Shown: positions 8,429 to 16,099 of the stretch, in pieces | Position numbering within the stretch: position 1 is the stretch's first letter | Layout: each line of letters begins with the position of its first letter | NCBI RefSeq assembly: GCF_001439925.1 | Contig: NZ_LMBV01000003.1 | Coordinates: 82,815-146,814 of the forward strand | Length of the DNA stretch: 64,000 nt | From: Peribacillus muralis | GTDB taxonomy: Bacteria; Bacillota; Bacilli; Bacillales; DSM-1321 | Direction of reading: 5' to 3' | Notes under the pieces: model-generated | Told to the model about the DNA's origin: nothing | Seen by the model: the letters and a program-made list of their open reading frames with translations, nothing else | The model's database searches: none | Program-made: the position numbers and the translations under genes

Positions 8429-9130
8429 TCATTTAAAATCGTAACTTTCCAGAATCCGATTTGTAATAAGCTTATACCCTCTTTCATTCGGGTGAATGTT
8501 ATCACTGAAATACTCGGCTTTCTTTTTCCGTTTAAACAAATCGTCGGTAGGAATGAACAACATCCTCTTATCCTTACTCACTACAGCCTCGATCGATTGG
8601 TTATAATCCTGAATGTGCTTTTCAATCCTTCCGTTTCCTACTATCGGATTATACAGCCCTACTACCAGTATATCTGCCTTATCATTTTCCTTTAAAAGTG
8701 TTGAAGTGATCCTCTCTAGATGCCTGATATATTCCCGTTTGCCTCCATCGATTTTGTGATCGTTTATTCCCTTCAAATCTCCGCCATTACTATTGATGAA
8801 ATCATTCGTGCCAATATAAACGATGAAAGTATCCGCTTTATCAAGCTTAGTATGAATGCGATAATCTTCGAGCTGTTCGATGACGCCATCCGTTTCCTGC
8901 CCTTTTATACCATAATTCCAGAAACTAACCTTTTGTTCCGACTCGGAATTGTTTAATTCATCCTCCAGGCCCTGCACATAGCCTTGCCCGTGCTTGTCTC
9001 CTTTACCGTAAGTCAAAGAATCCCCAAAAGCCATCACCCTTTGCACACGGTCCGACTCCGCAGCCTGAAATTTATAGGCAACAAAACATATAACTAATAC
9101 AATCATTAATAAACCTGCTAATTTTTTCAT
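8429..9130 (-). CDS. SGNH/GDSL-family esterase or lipase, secreted or membrane-anchored
   Basis: A 233-residue hydrolase with an N-terminal hydrophobic signal (residues about 3-20) lacking a lipobox. The SGNH blocks are complete: block I FGDSLTYG with the nucleophile serine near residue 38, block III IGTNDF with the oxyanion asparagine, and block V DNIHPNERGY with the catalytic Asp and His. The overall plan resembles B. subtilis YpmR-type lipases or acylhydrolases. It is transcribed alone. Natural substrate unknown. Confidence 0.85.
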   Translation of the reverse strand: MKKLAGLLMIVLVICFVAYKFQAAESDRVQRVMAFGDSLTYGKGDKHGQGYVQGLEDELNNSESEQKVSFWNYGIKGQETDGVIEQLEDYRIHTKLDKADTFIVYIGTNDFINSNGGDLKGINDHKIDGGKREYIRHLERITSTLLKENDKADILVVGLYNPIVGNGRIEKHIQDYNQSIEAVVSKDKRMLFIPTDDLFKRKKKAEYFSDNIHPNERGYKLITNRILESYDFK

Positions 9131-9346
9131 TTATTTCTCCTTTTGCCTAATTTCTAAGAAGCATTTTATATGTTACATACCCCAAACATCAGCATTCGTA
9201 ACAATAAAAAAAAATTGGCAGGTAAAGAGGAGAAAGTGTATGATAATATAAAACTTTCAGATGATTTGGTTATGTTCACGCTTCTTATCAGAACGAGGAT
9301 GGATAACCCTTCTGAACGTTGCAAAAAGTGAGAGATTGGAGATTGA

Positions 9347-9856
9347 ATGATGAACGAGTACATACAATTCAGGGAGGCTGAATTAGCGGATTTACCGAAA
9401 ATTGTGGAAATATATAATTCGACAATTGCCTCAAGAATGGTTACTGCAGATACGGAACCGATATCTGTTGAATCGAGGATTAAATGGTTTGAGGAACATA
9501 ATTCAGATAGCAGACCGCTATATATCATTACTTTTGAAGGAAAAACTGCAGGATGGATGAGCTTTCAATCTTTCTATGGGCGGCCTGCCTATAATTCCAC
9601 GGCAGAAATCAGCATCTACATTGATGATTATTTCCGAGGAAAGGGAATCGGACGGGTTTCGATTCAGAAGGCAATTGAAGTAAGCCCGAAATTAGGGGTG
9701 AAGACTCTATTAGGTTTCATATTCGCTCATAATATACCTAGCATGAAGCTTTTCTCCAAATTTGGTTTTGAAGAATGGGCGCATTTACCGCAAGTCGCCG
9801 AGCTGGATGGCATTGAACGGGATTTAGTCATCCTAGGTAAACGAGTTGATGGATAA
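9347..9856 (+). CDS. GNAT N-acetyltransferase, phosphinothricin/methionine-sulfone acetyltransferase type
   Basis: A 169-residue acetyl-CoA-dependent acetyltransferase. It shows the pat/YwnH pattern: REAELADLPKIVEIYN at the N-terminus, a central AEISIYIDDYFRGKGIGR in which RGKGIG is the acetyl-CoA pyrophosphate loop, and the AHNIPSMKLFSKFGFEEW motif near the C-terminus. The start ATG at 9347 follows GGAG by six bases; a second ATG directly follows. Family members detoxify phosphinothricin or methionine sulfone/sulfoximine analogues. A single-gene unit with a terminator at 9866. Confidence 0.85.
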   Translation: MMNEYIQFREAELADLPKIVEIYNSTIASRMVTADTEPISVESRIKWFEEHNSDSRPLYIITFEGKTAGWMSFQSFYGRPAYNSTAEISIYIDDYFRGKGIGRVSIQKAIEVSPKLGVKTLLGFIFAHNIPSMKLFSKFGFEEWAHLPQVAELDGIERDLVILGKRVDG

Positions 9857-9865
9857 TTTTCTTAA

Positions 9866-9897
9866 AAAAGCTATTGCCTTCAGCAGTAGTTTTTTTA
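9866..9897 (+). terminator. Terminator after the acetyltransferase gene
   Basis: GCTATTGC pairs with GCAGTAGT (two G-T pairs), preceded by A-run and followed by seven T. Confidence 0.7.
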
Positions 9898-9941
9898 TTT
9901 AAACGAATAAGTCCATCGTCATGTGTAAACCCAGTCGCAAA

Positions 9942-10136
9942 TTAAAAGTACTTATACTTTTTCTGAATCGAAAAATATTCCTTTTCCTTTGACTTTGTTA
10001 AAGCATTTAACAAGATGTCCAATTCTTGACTTGCTTGAATGGTCAGAAGACTGTTTATTCCGAAAACTTCTGCCAATTCAATCATTTCTTTTCTCTTCTC
10101 TTCTATTTTTTCTGGGGTTACCTTTCGGGACAGCAT
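9942..10136 (-). CDS. Spo0E-like aspartyl-phosphate phosphatase
   Basis: A small helical protein of 64 residues. The Spo0E-family signature SQELDILLN, which inserts into the active site of phospho-Spo0A, is seen after a first helix KIEEKRKEMIELAEVFG. In Bacilli such proteins dephosphorylate Spo0A~P and delay sporulation. The frame is open up to 10256, but the ATG at 10136 has GGGAGGTGG about 9 bases upstream and begins exactly where homology begins. It lies downstream of the FbpA-like gene, separated by a terminator at 10315, so it probably has its own promoter. Confidence 0.82.
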   Translation of the reverse strand: MLSRKVTPEKIEEKRKEMIELAEVFGINSLLTIQASQELDILLNALTKSKEKEYFSIQKKYKYF

Positions 10137-10314
10137 TTTATATCCACCTCCCATATATTCAATATTTTTACACTTATCATCATAATGAAATTCATAGTTA
10201 AAATCAACTATTTTTTGGAAGTAAAGATGTGTTATTTTATAGTATTTATGTGACAAAACACCTATTATCTTCGTTAATTGTGTACTTTTTGTGACAACCT
10301 TTCTTTACATATAA

Positions 10315-10348
10315 AAAAGCATCCCCCCTATACAGAGCGAATGCTTTT
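10315..10348 (-). terminator. Terminator of the FbpA-like gene
   Basis: On the minus strand AAAAGCAT pairs with ATGCTTTT and is followed by further T. It lies 50 bp after the FbpA-like stop codon. Confidence 0.65.
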
Positions 10349-10397
10349 CCACAATATATATTTTAGCCTAAGATGCAAAAAAATTGCCTGCCTTTTA

Positions 10398-10586
10398 CTA
10401 TGTCATCCATTCGGTAGGAGACTCGCTATCAGGCCTATTTATAACTATTTTATATTCATCTTCCAATACTTTTAACGAGACATCATAAAGATGCCTTTCA
10501 TCAGAGGTTTTGTAAACTCCTTTCGCCAATAGCTCTTCTATCAGCAACGCTTTCCTCTGTTCGACCCTCTTAAATACTTCTGCCAT
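10398..10586 (-). CDS. Small FbpA-like protein (Fur-regulated basic protein family)
   Basis: A protein of 62 residues with the pattern RKALLIEELLAKGVYK then HLYDVSLKVLEDEYK, which resembles the FbpA family of Bacilli. In B. subtilis FbpA belongs to the iron-sparing response with the small RNA FsrA. The start has GGAAAGGAG seven to eight bases upstream. No clear Fur box was found; instead a SAM-I riboswitch with its own terminator lies about 110 bp upstream on the same strand. Unlike B. subtilis FbpA this copy is rather acidic at its C-terminus. Family assignment is from remembered pattern only. Confidence 0.65.
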   Translation of the reverse strand: MAEVFKRVEQRKALLIEELLAKGVYKTSDERHLYDVSLKVLEDEYKIVINRPDSESPTEWMT

Positions 10587-10693
10587 GTTAATGGCTCCTT
10601 TCCATGTCAGCTTAGAGCCTAAACTGCCTTAACGAATTCATTTTCACCAAATTATATATACCTTTTCTATTATGTCCTTAAACGCTATTTCGC

Positions 10694-10852
10694 AAAAATA
10701 AAAGCCTCTTCTAATTAAAGAAGAGGCTGACAGTTTCGGGACGGCTCTTCTTATCTTCCAAGCAATAGCTTGTTGGATGTAGCACAGTTCCCATAATGGG
10801 TCTGCTGCCGAGGTTTCATAGGGCCAAGTCCCTCCACCTCTCTGGATAAGAA
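10694..10852 (-). promoter_or_regulatory. SAM-I (S-box) riboswitch with expression platform
   Basis: Read on the minus strand, P1 is TTCTTATC (10845-10852) with GATAAGAA (10748-10755). The conserved S-box core AGAGGTGGAGGGACTGGCCC-like segment (here with CTTGGCCC), GATGAAACC-like TATGAAACCTCGGCA and the following helices are in order. The P1 3' strand continues AAGAAGAG, which can pair with the 5' arm of the terminator at 10703-10728 as an antiterminator. S-boxes bind S-adenosylmethionine and switch off methionine and sulfur genes. The only gene downstream is the 62-residue FbpA-like protein. Confidence 0.88.
10703..10728 (-). terminator. Intrinsic terminator of the SAM-I riboswitch
   Basis: A 10-bp perfect stem AGCCTCTTCT / AGAAGAGGCT with a 6-base loop; on the minus strand it is followed by TTTATTTTT. 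Confidence 0.88.
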
Positions 10853-10879
10853 TAAAACTATATTAATGTTGTATCGTTA

Positions 10880-10908
10880 ATTTTATCCCAATAATTCACA
10901 AAAGTCAA
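10880..10908 (-). promoter_or_regulatory. SigA promoter of the SAM-I riboswitch transcript
   Basis: On the minus strand: -35 TTGACT, 17-bp spacer, -10 TAAAAT. Transcription should start near 10873, about 20 bases before the aptamer. Confidence 0.75.
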
Positions 10909-10942
10909 TTGCCGGTTTCCCCTATTTCATCCTAAAAGCAGG

Positions 10943-10970
10943 TTGCATTTTCTTGGCTTTCTGATATGAT
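10943..10970 (+). promoter_or_regulatory. Promoter of the TPP riboswitch and thiamin operon
   Basis: -35 TTGCAT, 16-bp spacer, -10 TATGAT, about 22 bp before the aptamer. Confidence 0.6.
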
Positions 10971-10992
10971 GTCAATAATTACATACAATTCA

Positions 10993-11083
10993 CACCACTA
11001 GGGGAGTCTTGTCAAGACTGAGATGGAAGTAATTCCGGACCCTTTGAACCTGAACCGGCTCATACCGGCGGAGGAAAGTGGAT
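10993..11083 (+). promoter_or_regulatory. TPP (THI-box) riboswitch
   Basis: All conserved THI-box blocks are present in order: ACTAGGGGAGTC, the CTGAGATGG block, GACCCTTTGAACCTGAA, and the closing CCGGCGGAGGAAAGTGG. It binds thiamin pyrophosphate. A terminator at 11115-11146 follows directly, so control of the tenA-thiW-thiD-thiM-thiE operon is most likely transcriptional attenuation. Confidence 0.95.
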
Positions 11084-11114
11084 GATATCGTCCATTCCGA
11101 CTATATTAATCTGC

Positions 11115-11146
11115 CCCGTTCCGTTATTCAGGAACGGGTTTTTTTT
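11115..11146 (+). terminator. Intrinsic terminator of the TPP riboswitch
   Basis: CCCGTTCC (11115-11122) pairs with GGAACGGG (11131-11138), followed by eight T. Confidence 0.92.
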
Positions 11147-11170
11147 ATCCATTCTAAAGGAGGATGAACA

Positions 11171-11860
11171 ATGGAGAATACTAAATTAGAAACATTCAGT
11201 GAGCGACTGCATGCACGGGCAGCAGAGATTTGGAAAAGAAACCATTCACATCCCTTTGTCCAGGCCATTGGAAACGGCACCCTTCCTGAAAAGAAATTTG
11301 CCTATTACCTGAAGCAGGACTATATCTATCTTATGGATTATTCCAAGCTCTTTGCTTTAGGTGTCATCAAAGCCCAAAACATCGAAACCATGGCAAAGTT
11401 TGCGAGAATTTTAAACGAAACCCTTCAAGTGGAAATGGATATTCATCGGCATTATGCTTCCGAATTCGGAATCAGTTCCAAGGAATTGGATGCTACAGAA
11501 CCTACTCCAACCACTTTAGCCTATACAGGCTACATGCTAAATGCAGCTCAGCATGGGACTTTGGCAGATTTGATCGCTTGTCTCCTTCCTTGTGCTTGGG
11601 ATTATTATGAGATCGGTTTGCTATTAAAAGAACAAAATGGGGCAGCATTGGAAAACAATCGCTATGCAGATTGGATTAGGTCTTATTCATCTCCTGAATT
11701 CGGGGAAGCACATAAGTGGCTGATCGCTTTGTTGGAAGAATTGACGGAAAACATGCCAGAAAAGGAACTTCTTAGATTAGAAAAGCACTTTTTAGTTACA
11801 TCCCGCTATGAATATTTATTCTGGGATATGGTTCAAAACGAACAGGATTGGCCGTTGTAG
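11171..11860 (+). CDS. tenA: Aminopyrimidine aminohydrolase TenA (thiaminase II), thiamin salvage
   Basis: An all-helical enzyme of 229 residues that hydrolyses aminopyrimidine breakdown products of thiamin to HMP. Residues of the TenA active site can be aligned: Asp50 in KQDYIYL, Cys141 in LLPCAWDYY (the nucleophile Cys135 of B. subtilis TenA) and Glu214 in YEYLFW. The start has AAAGGAGG six bases upstream. It is the first gene of the thiamin operon behind the TPP riboswitch and ends 9 bp before thiW. Confidence 0.92.
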   Translation: MENTKLETFSERLHARAAEIWKRNHSHPFVQAIGNGTLPEKKFAYYLKQDYIYLMDYSKLFALGVIKAQNIETMAKFARILNETLQVEMDIHRHYASEFGISSKELDATEPTPTTLAYTGYMLNAAQHGTLADLIACLLPCAWDYYEIGLLLKEQNGAALENNRYADWIRSYSSPEFGEAHKWLIALLEELTENMPEKELLRLEKHFLVTSRYEYLFWDMVQNEQDWPL

Positions 11861-11869
11861 GTCTTCTTG

Positions 11870-12391
11870 ATGAACCCAATCAGAAAAATGACGTTGACAG
11901 CAATGATCACGGCTATAACGACAATAACCAGTTCCTTCATATTCATTCCGGTAGGATTTGTCAAAGCCTTTCCCGTTCAGCATCTGGCCAATGTCCTGAC
12001 TGCTGTTTTACTCGGCCCTGCCTATGCGGTAACGCAAGCTTTTCTAGTTTCCTTGATTAGAAACATATCTGGAACAGGCTCATTTTTCGCCTTTCCGGGC
12101 AGCATGATTGGTGCACTGTTGGCTGCGTACCTTTATCGCAAAACAAAACGCCTGACATACGCATGTCTAGGAGAAGTTTTGGGGACCGGCATTTTAGGAT
12201 CGCTTGCCTGTTATCCAATCGCAGTGCTGCTATTGGGAGAAAAAGCCGCTCTTTTTGGTATTTTACCAGCTTTTATGCTTAGTTCATTTGCAGGTGCCAT
12301 TTTCGCTTTCATTTTACTGAAAATACTAGTAAAAAATAATTTTCTGAAGGGGTTTTTTCATGAAAAAAGCATTAACGATCGCAGGCTCTGA
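11870..12391 (+). CDS. thiW: ThiW, energy-coupling factor transporter S component (thiazole precursor uptake)
   Basis: A hydrophobic protein of 173 residues with five to six membrane segments. It is the substrate-binding S component expected to work with a shared ECF module encoded elsewhere. The pattern [12 protein letters not shown] ... [21 protein letters not shown] ... [22 protein letters not shown] is that of ThiW. It sits between tenA and thiD in a TPP-controlled operon, which supports thiazole (hydroxyethylthiazole) as the substrate. A TTG at 11867 is an alternative start; the ribosome binding site is weak, so coupling to tenA is likely. It overlaps thiD by 32 bp. Confidence 0.87.
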   Translation: MNPIRKMTLTAMITAITTITSSFIFIPVGFVKAFPVQHLANVLTAVLLGPAYAVTQAFLVSLIRNISGTGSFFAFPGSMIGALLAAYLYRKTKRLTYACLGEVLGTGILGSLACYPIAVLLLGEKAALFGILPAFMLSSFAGAIFAFILLKILVKNNFLKGFFHEKSINDRRL

Positions 12392-13166
12392 CTCAGGGGG
12401 CGGCGCAGGGATACAAGCCGATATCAAAACATTTTCAGCACACGGGATCTTCGGGATGTCCGTCATCACGGCCGTTACTGCACAAAACACCATGGAAGTA
12501 CGTTCCATTCAGGCTATCGATACAGCGATCATCACTGATCAAATTGCAGCCATTTTTGAAGATATTCACGTCGATGCAGTGAAAATAGGTATGCTTGGTT
12601 CAAAAGAAATTGTGGAAACAGTCGCTGACGCTCTTACTACCTATTTGCCTTTAAACGTCATCCTTGATCCAGTCATGATTTCCAAAAGCGGGCACCATTT
12701 GCTGGATGAACGAGCCGTAACAGCCTTAAAAACGGAATTGCTTCCGCTTGCAACGCTTGTCACCCCTAACCTACCAGAGGCTGAGGTTCTTACAGGCTTA
12801 TCGATTCGAACCGAGCAAGATTTTTACAAGGCATGTCTATCCTTGACTGAATTGGGTTCTAATGCCGTTTTACTTAAAGGAGGCCATGCAATGGGAAATC
12901 CCAACGACCTTTTTTATGATGGGACGAATTTTCACTGGATCAAGGGAGAAAGAATTGATACAAAAAACACTCATGGTACAGGCTGTACCCTCTCCTCCGC
13001 GATTACATCCAACATGGCAAATGGACTATCACTGCGAGAGTCGATTGAACAGGCGAAGCTCTATATTTCTGAAGCGATACGCAATAGTTTTTCAATAGGA
13101 GCGGGTCATGGGCCTGTCCACCATTTTCATTCATTTGCAAAAAAAGAACGGAGTGAATCCATATGA
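12360..13166 (+). CDS. thiD: Hydroxymethylpyrimidine (phosphate) kinase ThiD
   Basis: A ribokinase-fold kinase of 268 residues that phosphorylates HMP to HMP-P and HMP-PP. It has the N-terminal [17 protein letters not shown] motif, VTAVTAQNT, a [13 protein letters not shown] block, and near the C-terminus the ATP/anion-hole motif [12 protein letters not shown] with the catalytic cysteine. The start follows AGGGG by six bases and lies inside thiW. ThiD and the pyridoxal kinase PdxK of Firmicutes are alike, but the thiamin operon settles the role. It overlaps thiM by four bases. Confidence 0.92.
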   Translation: MKKALTIAGSDSGGGAGIQADIKTFSAHGIFGMSVITAVTAQNTMEVRSIQAIDTAIITDQIAAIFEDIHVDAVKIGMLGSKEIVETVADALTTYLPLNVILDPVMISKSGHHLLDERAVTALKTELLPLATLVTPNLPEAEVLTGLSIRTEQDFYKACLSLTELGSNAVLLKGGHAMGNPNDLFYDGTNFHWIKGERIDTKNTHGTGCTLSSAITSNMANGLSLRESIEQAKLYISEAIRNSFSIGAGHGPVHHFHSFAKKERSESI

Positions 13167-13978
13167 AGCTTTCGGCAGCTGACTTGTTTGAAAAAATAAG
13201 AGAAAGAAAACCATTAGTTCACCAAATTACTAACTTTGTTACGGTCAACGACTGTGCGAATGCTACACTCGCCATCGGTGGATCGCCTGTTATGACATCC
13301 AGCCCCAAAGAAGTGGAAGATATGGTTAAATTGGCAGATGCCTTGGTGCTGAATTTCGGTACGATTGATGAAAGATCTTTTGAAGCCATGGAGCTAGCCG
13401 GCAGGACAGCAAATTCGAGAAATATCCCGGTCATTTTCGATCCGGTGGGAGTTGGTGCAACCCCCTATCGAACAGAGAAGGCTAGTGAGCTCCTAGAGAA
13501 GGTTTCCTTCCAGATCATCCGCGGAAATGCGAGCGAGATTCATCGTTTGATCGGCGGGGATATCGTTACACGAGGAGTGGACTCAAAGGAACTGGCAATA
13601 AGCAATGCAGCGCTTGCCTCATCTGCGGCAGATCGATTGAATAGCATCATCGTGGTCAGCGGGGCAATTGATGCTGTTAGCGATGGGAAACAGACGACCA
13701 TCATTGATAACGGGAACGTTCTATTAACGAATGTAACAGGCACGGGATGCATGGCTACCGCTCTTATCGGCGCCTTTTCCGGCGTCACGGATGACTATTA
13801 TGCTGCAGCAGTTGCCGGGATCTCGACGATGAGCATTTCAGGAGAACTCGCTGCCGAAAGCCTGCAAAAGAATGAAGGCACAGGAACATTTCGTGTGCGC
13901 TTAATTGATGCAATATCGACAATGAATAAGAAAACGTGGCTAAAAGAGGTGAAAATAAATGAAGAAATCACAAATTGA
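13163..13978 (+). CDS. thiM: Hydroxyethylthiazole kinase ThiM
   Basis: A protein of 271 residues that phosphorylates hydroxyethylthiazole so that ThiE can couple it to HMP-PP. It opens with LVHQITNFVTVNDCANATLAIGGSPVM, a hallmark of ThiM, and carries the NVTGTGCMATALIGAF motif with the active-site cysteine. The start ATG overlaps the thiD stop (ATGA), indicating coupling. Together with ThiW and TenA it shows that the operon is for salvage of both thiamin halves. Confidence 0.94.
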   Translation: MKLSAADLFEKIRERKPLVHQITNFVTVNDCANATLAIGGSPVMTSSPKEVEDMVKLADALVLNFGTIDERSFEAMELAGRTANSRNIPVIFDPVGVGATPYRTEKASELLEKVSFQIIRGNASEIHRLIGGDIVTRGVDSKELAISNAALASSAADRLNSIIVVSGAIDAVSDGKQTTIIDNGNVLLTNVTGTGCMATALIGAFSGVTDDYYAAAVAGISTMSISGELAAESLQKNEGTGTFRVRLIDAISTMNKKTWLKEVKINEEITN

Positions 13979-14591
13979 TTTACGGCTATATTTAGTTACG
14001 GAAGAGTCGATAGCACCTGAAAGTTTGACCAATATCATCTCGGAATCGGTTTCTGGAGGCGTTTCGGTTGTACAGCTTAGGGAGAAGAACCAGTCCTCCC
14101 TCTCTTTTTATAAAAAAGCCGCCGCACTTAAACAAGTATTGAACGAATTGTCCACGCCCCTGATCATCAATGACCGGGTGGATATAGCCCTTGCTGTTGG
14201 TGCGGACGGGATACATATTGGTCAGGATGACCTCCCGCTTTCCGTCATCAAGCAAATGGTCCCGGACGAGATGATAATCGGTGTATCCGTTTCTAATCTG
14301 GAGGAAGCTCTCGAAGCGGAGCGAAATGGAGCCGACTACCTCGGTGTTGGCTCTATATTCCCGACAAAAACAAAGCAAGATGCTACGCCAATGGCGATTC
14401 GCGATTTGGAGGAAATCTGCCGAAGCGTTTCGATTCCAGCCGTCGCAATTGGAGGTATCAACGCCGATAACATTGCCTTGCTTACTGAAAAAGGGCTAGC
14501 CGGAGCCGCTGTCGTTTCAGCGATCATGGAGGCAAAAAATCCGAAGATGGCCTCGTCATCCCTTTTAGACATCATAAAGGATTTTACGTAA
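13959..14591 (+). CDS. thiE: Thiamine-phosphate synthase ThiE
   Basis: A TIM-barrel enzyme of 210 residues that joins HMP-PP and thiazole phosphate. Family motifs are VVQLREKN (pyrophosphate contact), LIINDRVDIALAVGADGIHIGQDDLP, GVGSIFPTKTKQDA and the C-terminal AIGGINADN. The start overlaps thiM by 20 bp and has AGAGGTGA upstream. It is the last gene of the operon; a strong terminator begins two bases after the stop codon. Confidence 0.95.
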   Translation: MKKSQIDLRLYLVTEESIAPESLTNIISESVSGGVSVVQLREKNQSSLSFYKKAAALKQVLNELSTPLIINDRVDIALAVGADGIHIGQDDLPLSVIKQMVPDEMIIGVSVSNLEEALEAERNGADYLGVGSIFPTKTKQDATPMAIRDLEEICRSVSIPAVAIGGINADNIALLTEKGLAGAAVVSAIMEAKNPKMASSSLLDIIKDFT

Positions 14592-14592
14592 A

Positions 14593-14627
14593 GCAAAGAG
14601 GGGACTAACATACAGTCCCCTCTTTGC
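14593..14627. terminator. Bidirectional terminator between thiE and niaP
   Basis: A perfect 14-bp stem GCAAAGAGGGGACT / AGTCCCCTCTTTGC with a 7-base loop, between the ends of two convergent genes. Confidence 0.85.
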
Positions 14628-14629
14628 GT

Positions 14630-15835
14630 TTAAGTCAACACGGTGTTTTTTGTTTCTTTTCCGAAAGCCACCGCAATGGCACCCACGAGAATCGCGATTG
14701 TAAAAATCGTGAAAATCGTAGAAATCGGAGTGCTTGAAGCAATTAGATACCCGACAAGCAATGGTCCGAGGACCCCGCCTATCCTGCCGATGCCAGCCGC
14801 TAACCCAGTGCCTGTTCCACGAACGGCAGTTGGGTACTGCTCAGGTGTATAGGCATAAAGCGCACCCCAAGCCCCTAGATTGAAGAATGATAGAAACATT
14901 CCAGATGCAATCAGGAAGGCTAACTCCTCTGCCGAGCCAAAGAAATAGGCACTGATGGCCGTTCCAATCAAGTATGTGATCAGAACGAACTTACGTCCCA
15001 CCTTCTCGATTAGCCAGGCTGCCGAAAAATAGCCCGGAAGCTGGGCAAGCGTCATGATCAACACATATTCGAAGCTTTGAATCATACTGAAGCCCTTTAA
15101 GACCATGACACTCGGCAGCCATAAAAACATTCCATAATATGAAAAGACCACACAAAACCATAATATCCATAATACGATTGTCTGGCGTAGATATTCCTTA
15201 TTCCAGACACTTTTCAACTGATTGAATACAGATGGCCGCATTTTCTTTTCAAGCTCGGTATATTTAGGTGAATCCGGCAGGTTCAAGCGCAAATACAGCG
15301 CATAAAAAGCAGGAACGGCACTTAATAGCAGGGCCACCCGCCAACCATATGCTGGAATGATGAAAAATGAGATGAGCGCTGCCAATATCCACCCAACCGC
15401 CCAAAAACTTTCAAGGAGAACGACGACTCTTCCCCTTTTGCTTGCTTCAACACTTTCCGAGACCAATGTCGAGGCAACCGGAAGCTCCCCTCCTAATCCC
15501 ATTCCAATCAAAAATCTCAGAATCAAAAACAAACTGAGTGTACTGACTGCTGCAGACAGGCCACTTGAAATTGAAAACAATAATAACGTAATGATAAAGA
15601 CATTTTTCCTTCCAACCCTGTCAGCCATCATCCCAAAGAAAACGGCACCAACAGCCATCCCTATCGAATTTATGCTTCCAATCCAACCAACCTGTTCACT
15701 GGTTAAGCTCCACTCCTGTTTCAATGCAACAATGATGAAGGAAAGCATACCGACATCAAGTGCATCGAACATCCAACCAAGTCCCGCAATACCAAGTAAT
15801 TTCCGCTGCGAGATCGTTTTCGTATCATTTCCCAT
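14630..15835 (-). CDS. niaP: Nicotinate/nicotinamide transporter NiaP, major facilitator superfamily
   Basis: A 12-helix transporter of 401 residues very like B. subtilis NiaP (YceI): ISQRKLLGIAGLGWMFDALDVGMLSFII at the start, GMMADRVGRKNVFI in the 2-3 loop, GMGLGGELPVASTLVSE, FCVVFSYYGMFLWLPSVM and YTPEQYPTAVRGTG. It imports nicotinate, or nicotinamide, for NAD synthesis. The ribosome binding site is AGGAGGGT. It is transcribed alone. A TGTCATGACA palindrome 93 bp upstream could be an operator for the niacin repressor NiaR, but I could not match a consensus from memory with certainty. Confidence 0.9.
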   Translation of the reverse strand: MGNDTKTISQRKLLGIAGLGWMFDALDVGMLSFIIVALKQEWSLTSEQVGWIGSINSIGMAVGAVFFGMMADRVGRKNVFIITLLLFSISSGLSAAVSTLSLFLILRFLIGMGLGGELPVASTLVSESVEASKRGRVVVLLESFWAVGWILAALISFFIIPAYGWRVALLLSAVPAFYALYLRLNLPDSPKYTELEKKMRPSVFNQLKSVWNKEYLRQTIVLWILWFCVVFSYYGMFLWLPSVMVLKGFSMIQSFEYVLIMTLAQLPGYFSAAWLIEKVGRKFVLITYLIGTAISAYFFGSAEELAFLIASGMFLSFFNLGAWGALYAYTPEQYPTAVRGTGTGLAAGIGRIGGVLGPLLVGYLIASSTPISTIFTIFTIAILVGAIAVAFGKETKNTVLT

Positions 15836-15927
15836 ATAACCCTCCTGAAAACCTTTAGACCTTCTAAGTTATCTTAACCTTATTCATTTTACCTATTAAC
15901 TTTCTTTTTAGCTATAGTAAATACAGA

Positions 15928-15937
15928 TGTCATGACA
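15928..15937. promoter_or_regulatory. Palindrome TGTCATGACA upstream of niaP
   Basis: A perfect 10-bp palindrome in the niaP-dhaS divergent promoter region. It may be an operator; the regulator is not identified. Confidence 0.3.
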
Positions 15938-16099
15938 AAAAGATTTAACGATAAGAACCTCGGCACTCACAGAATGTCGAATCATATAGTTTGAATATTC
16001 CTTCTTTTTGATTTATGATAATAATGGCATAAATCATAGCGTTAACAAGAAGTCATCATGTTTTGCCCAAGATAATTATTATATTCAGGAGGGTAATTA

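Noticed and set aside
13992..14378. Minus-strand frame of 128 codons inside thiE
   Set aside because: Shadow of a strongly supported gene.
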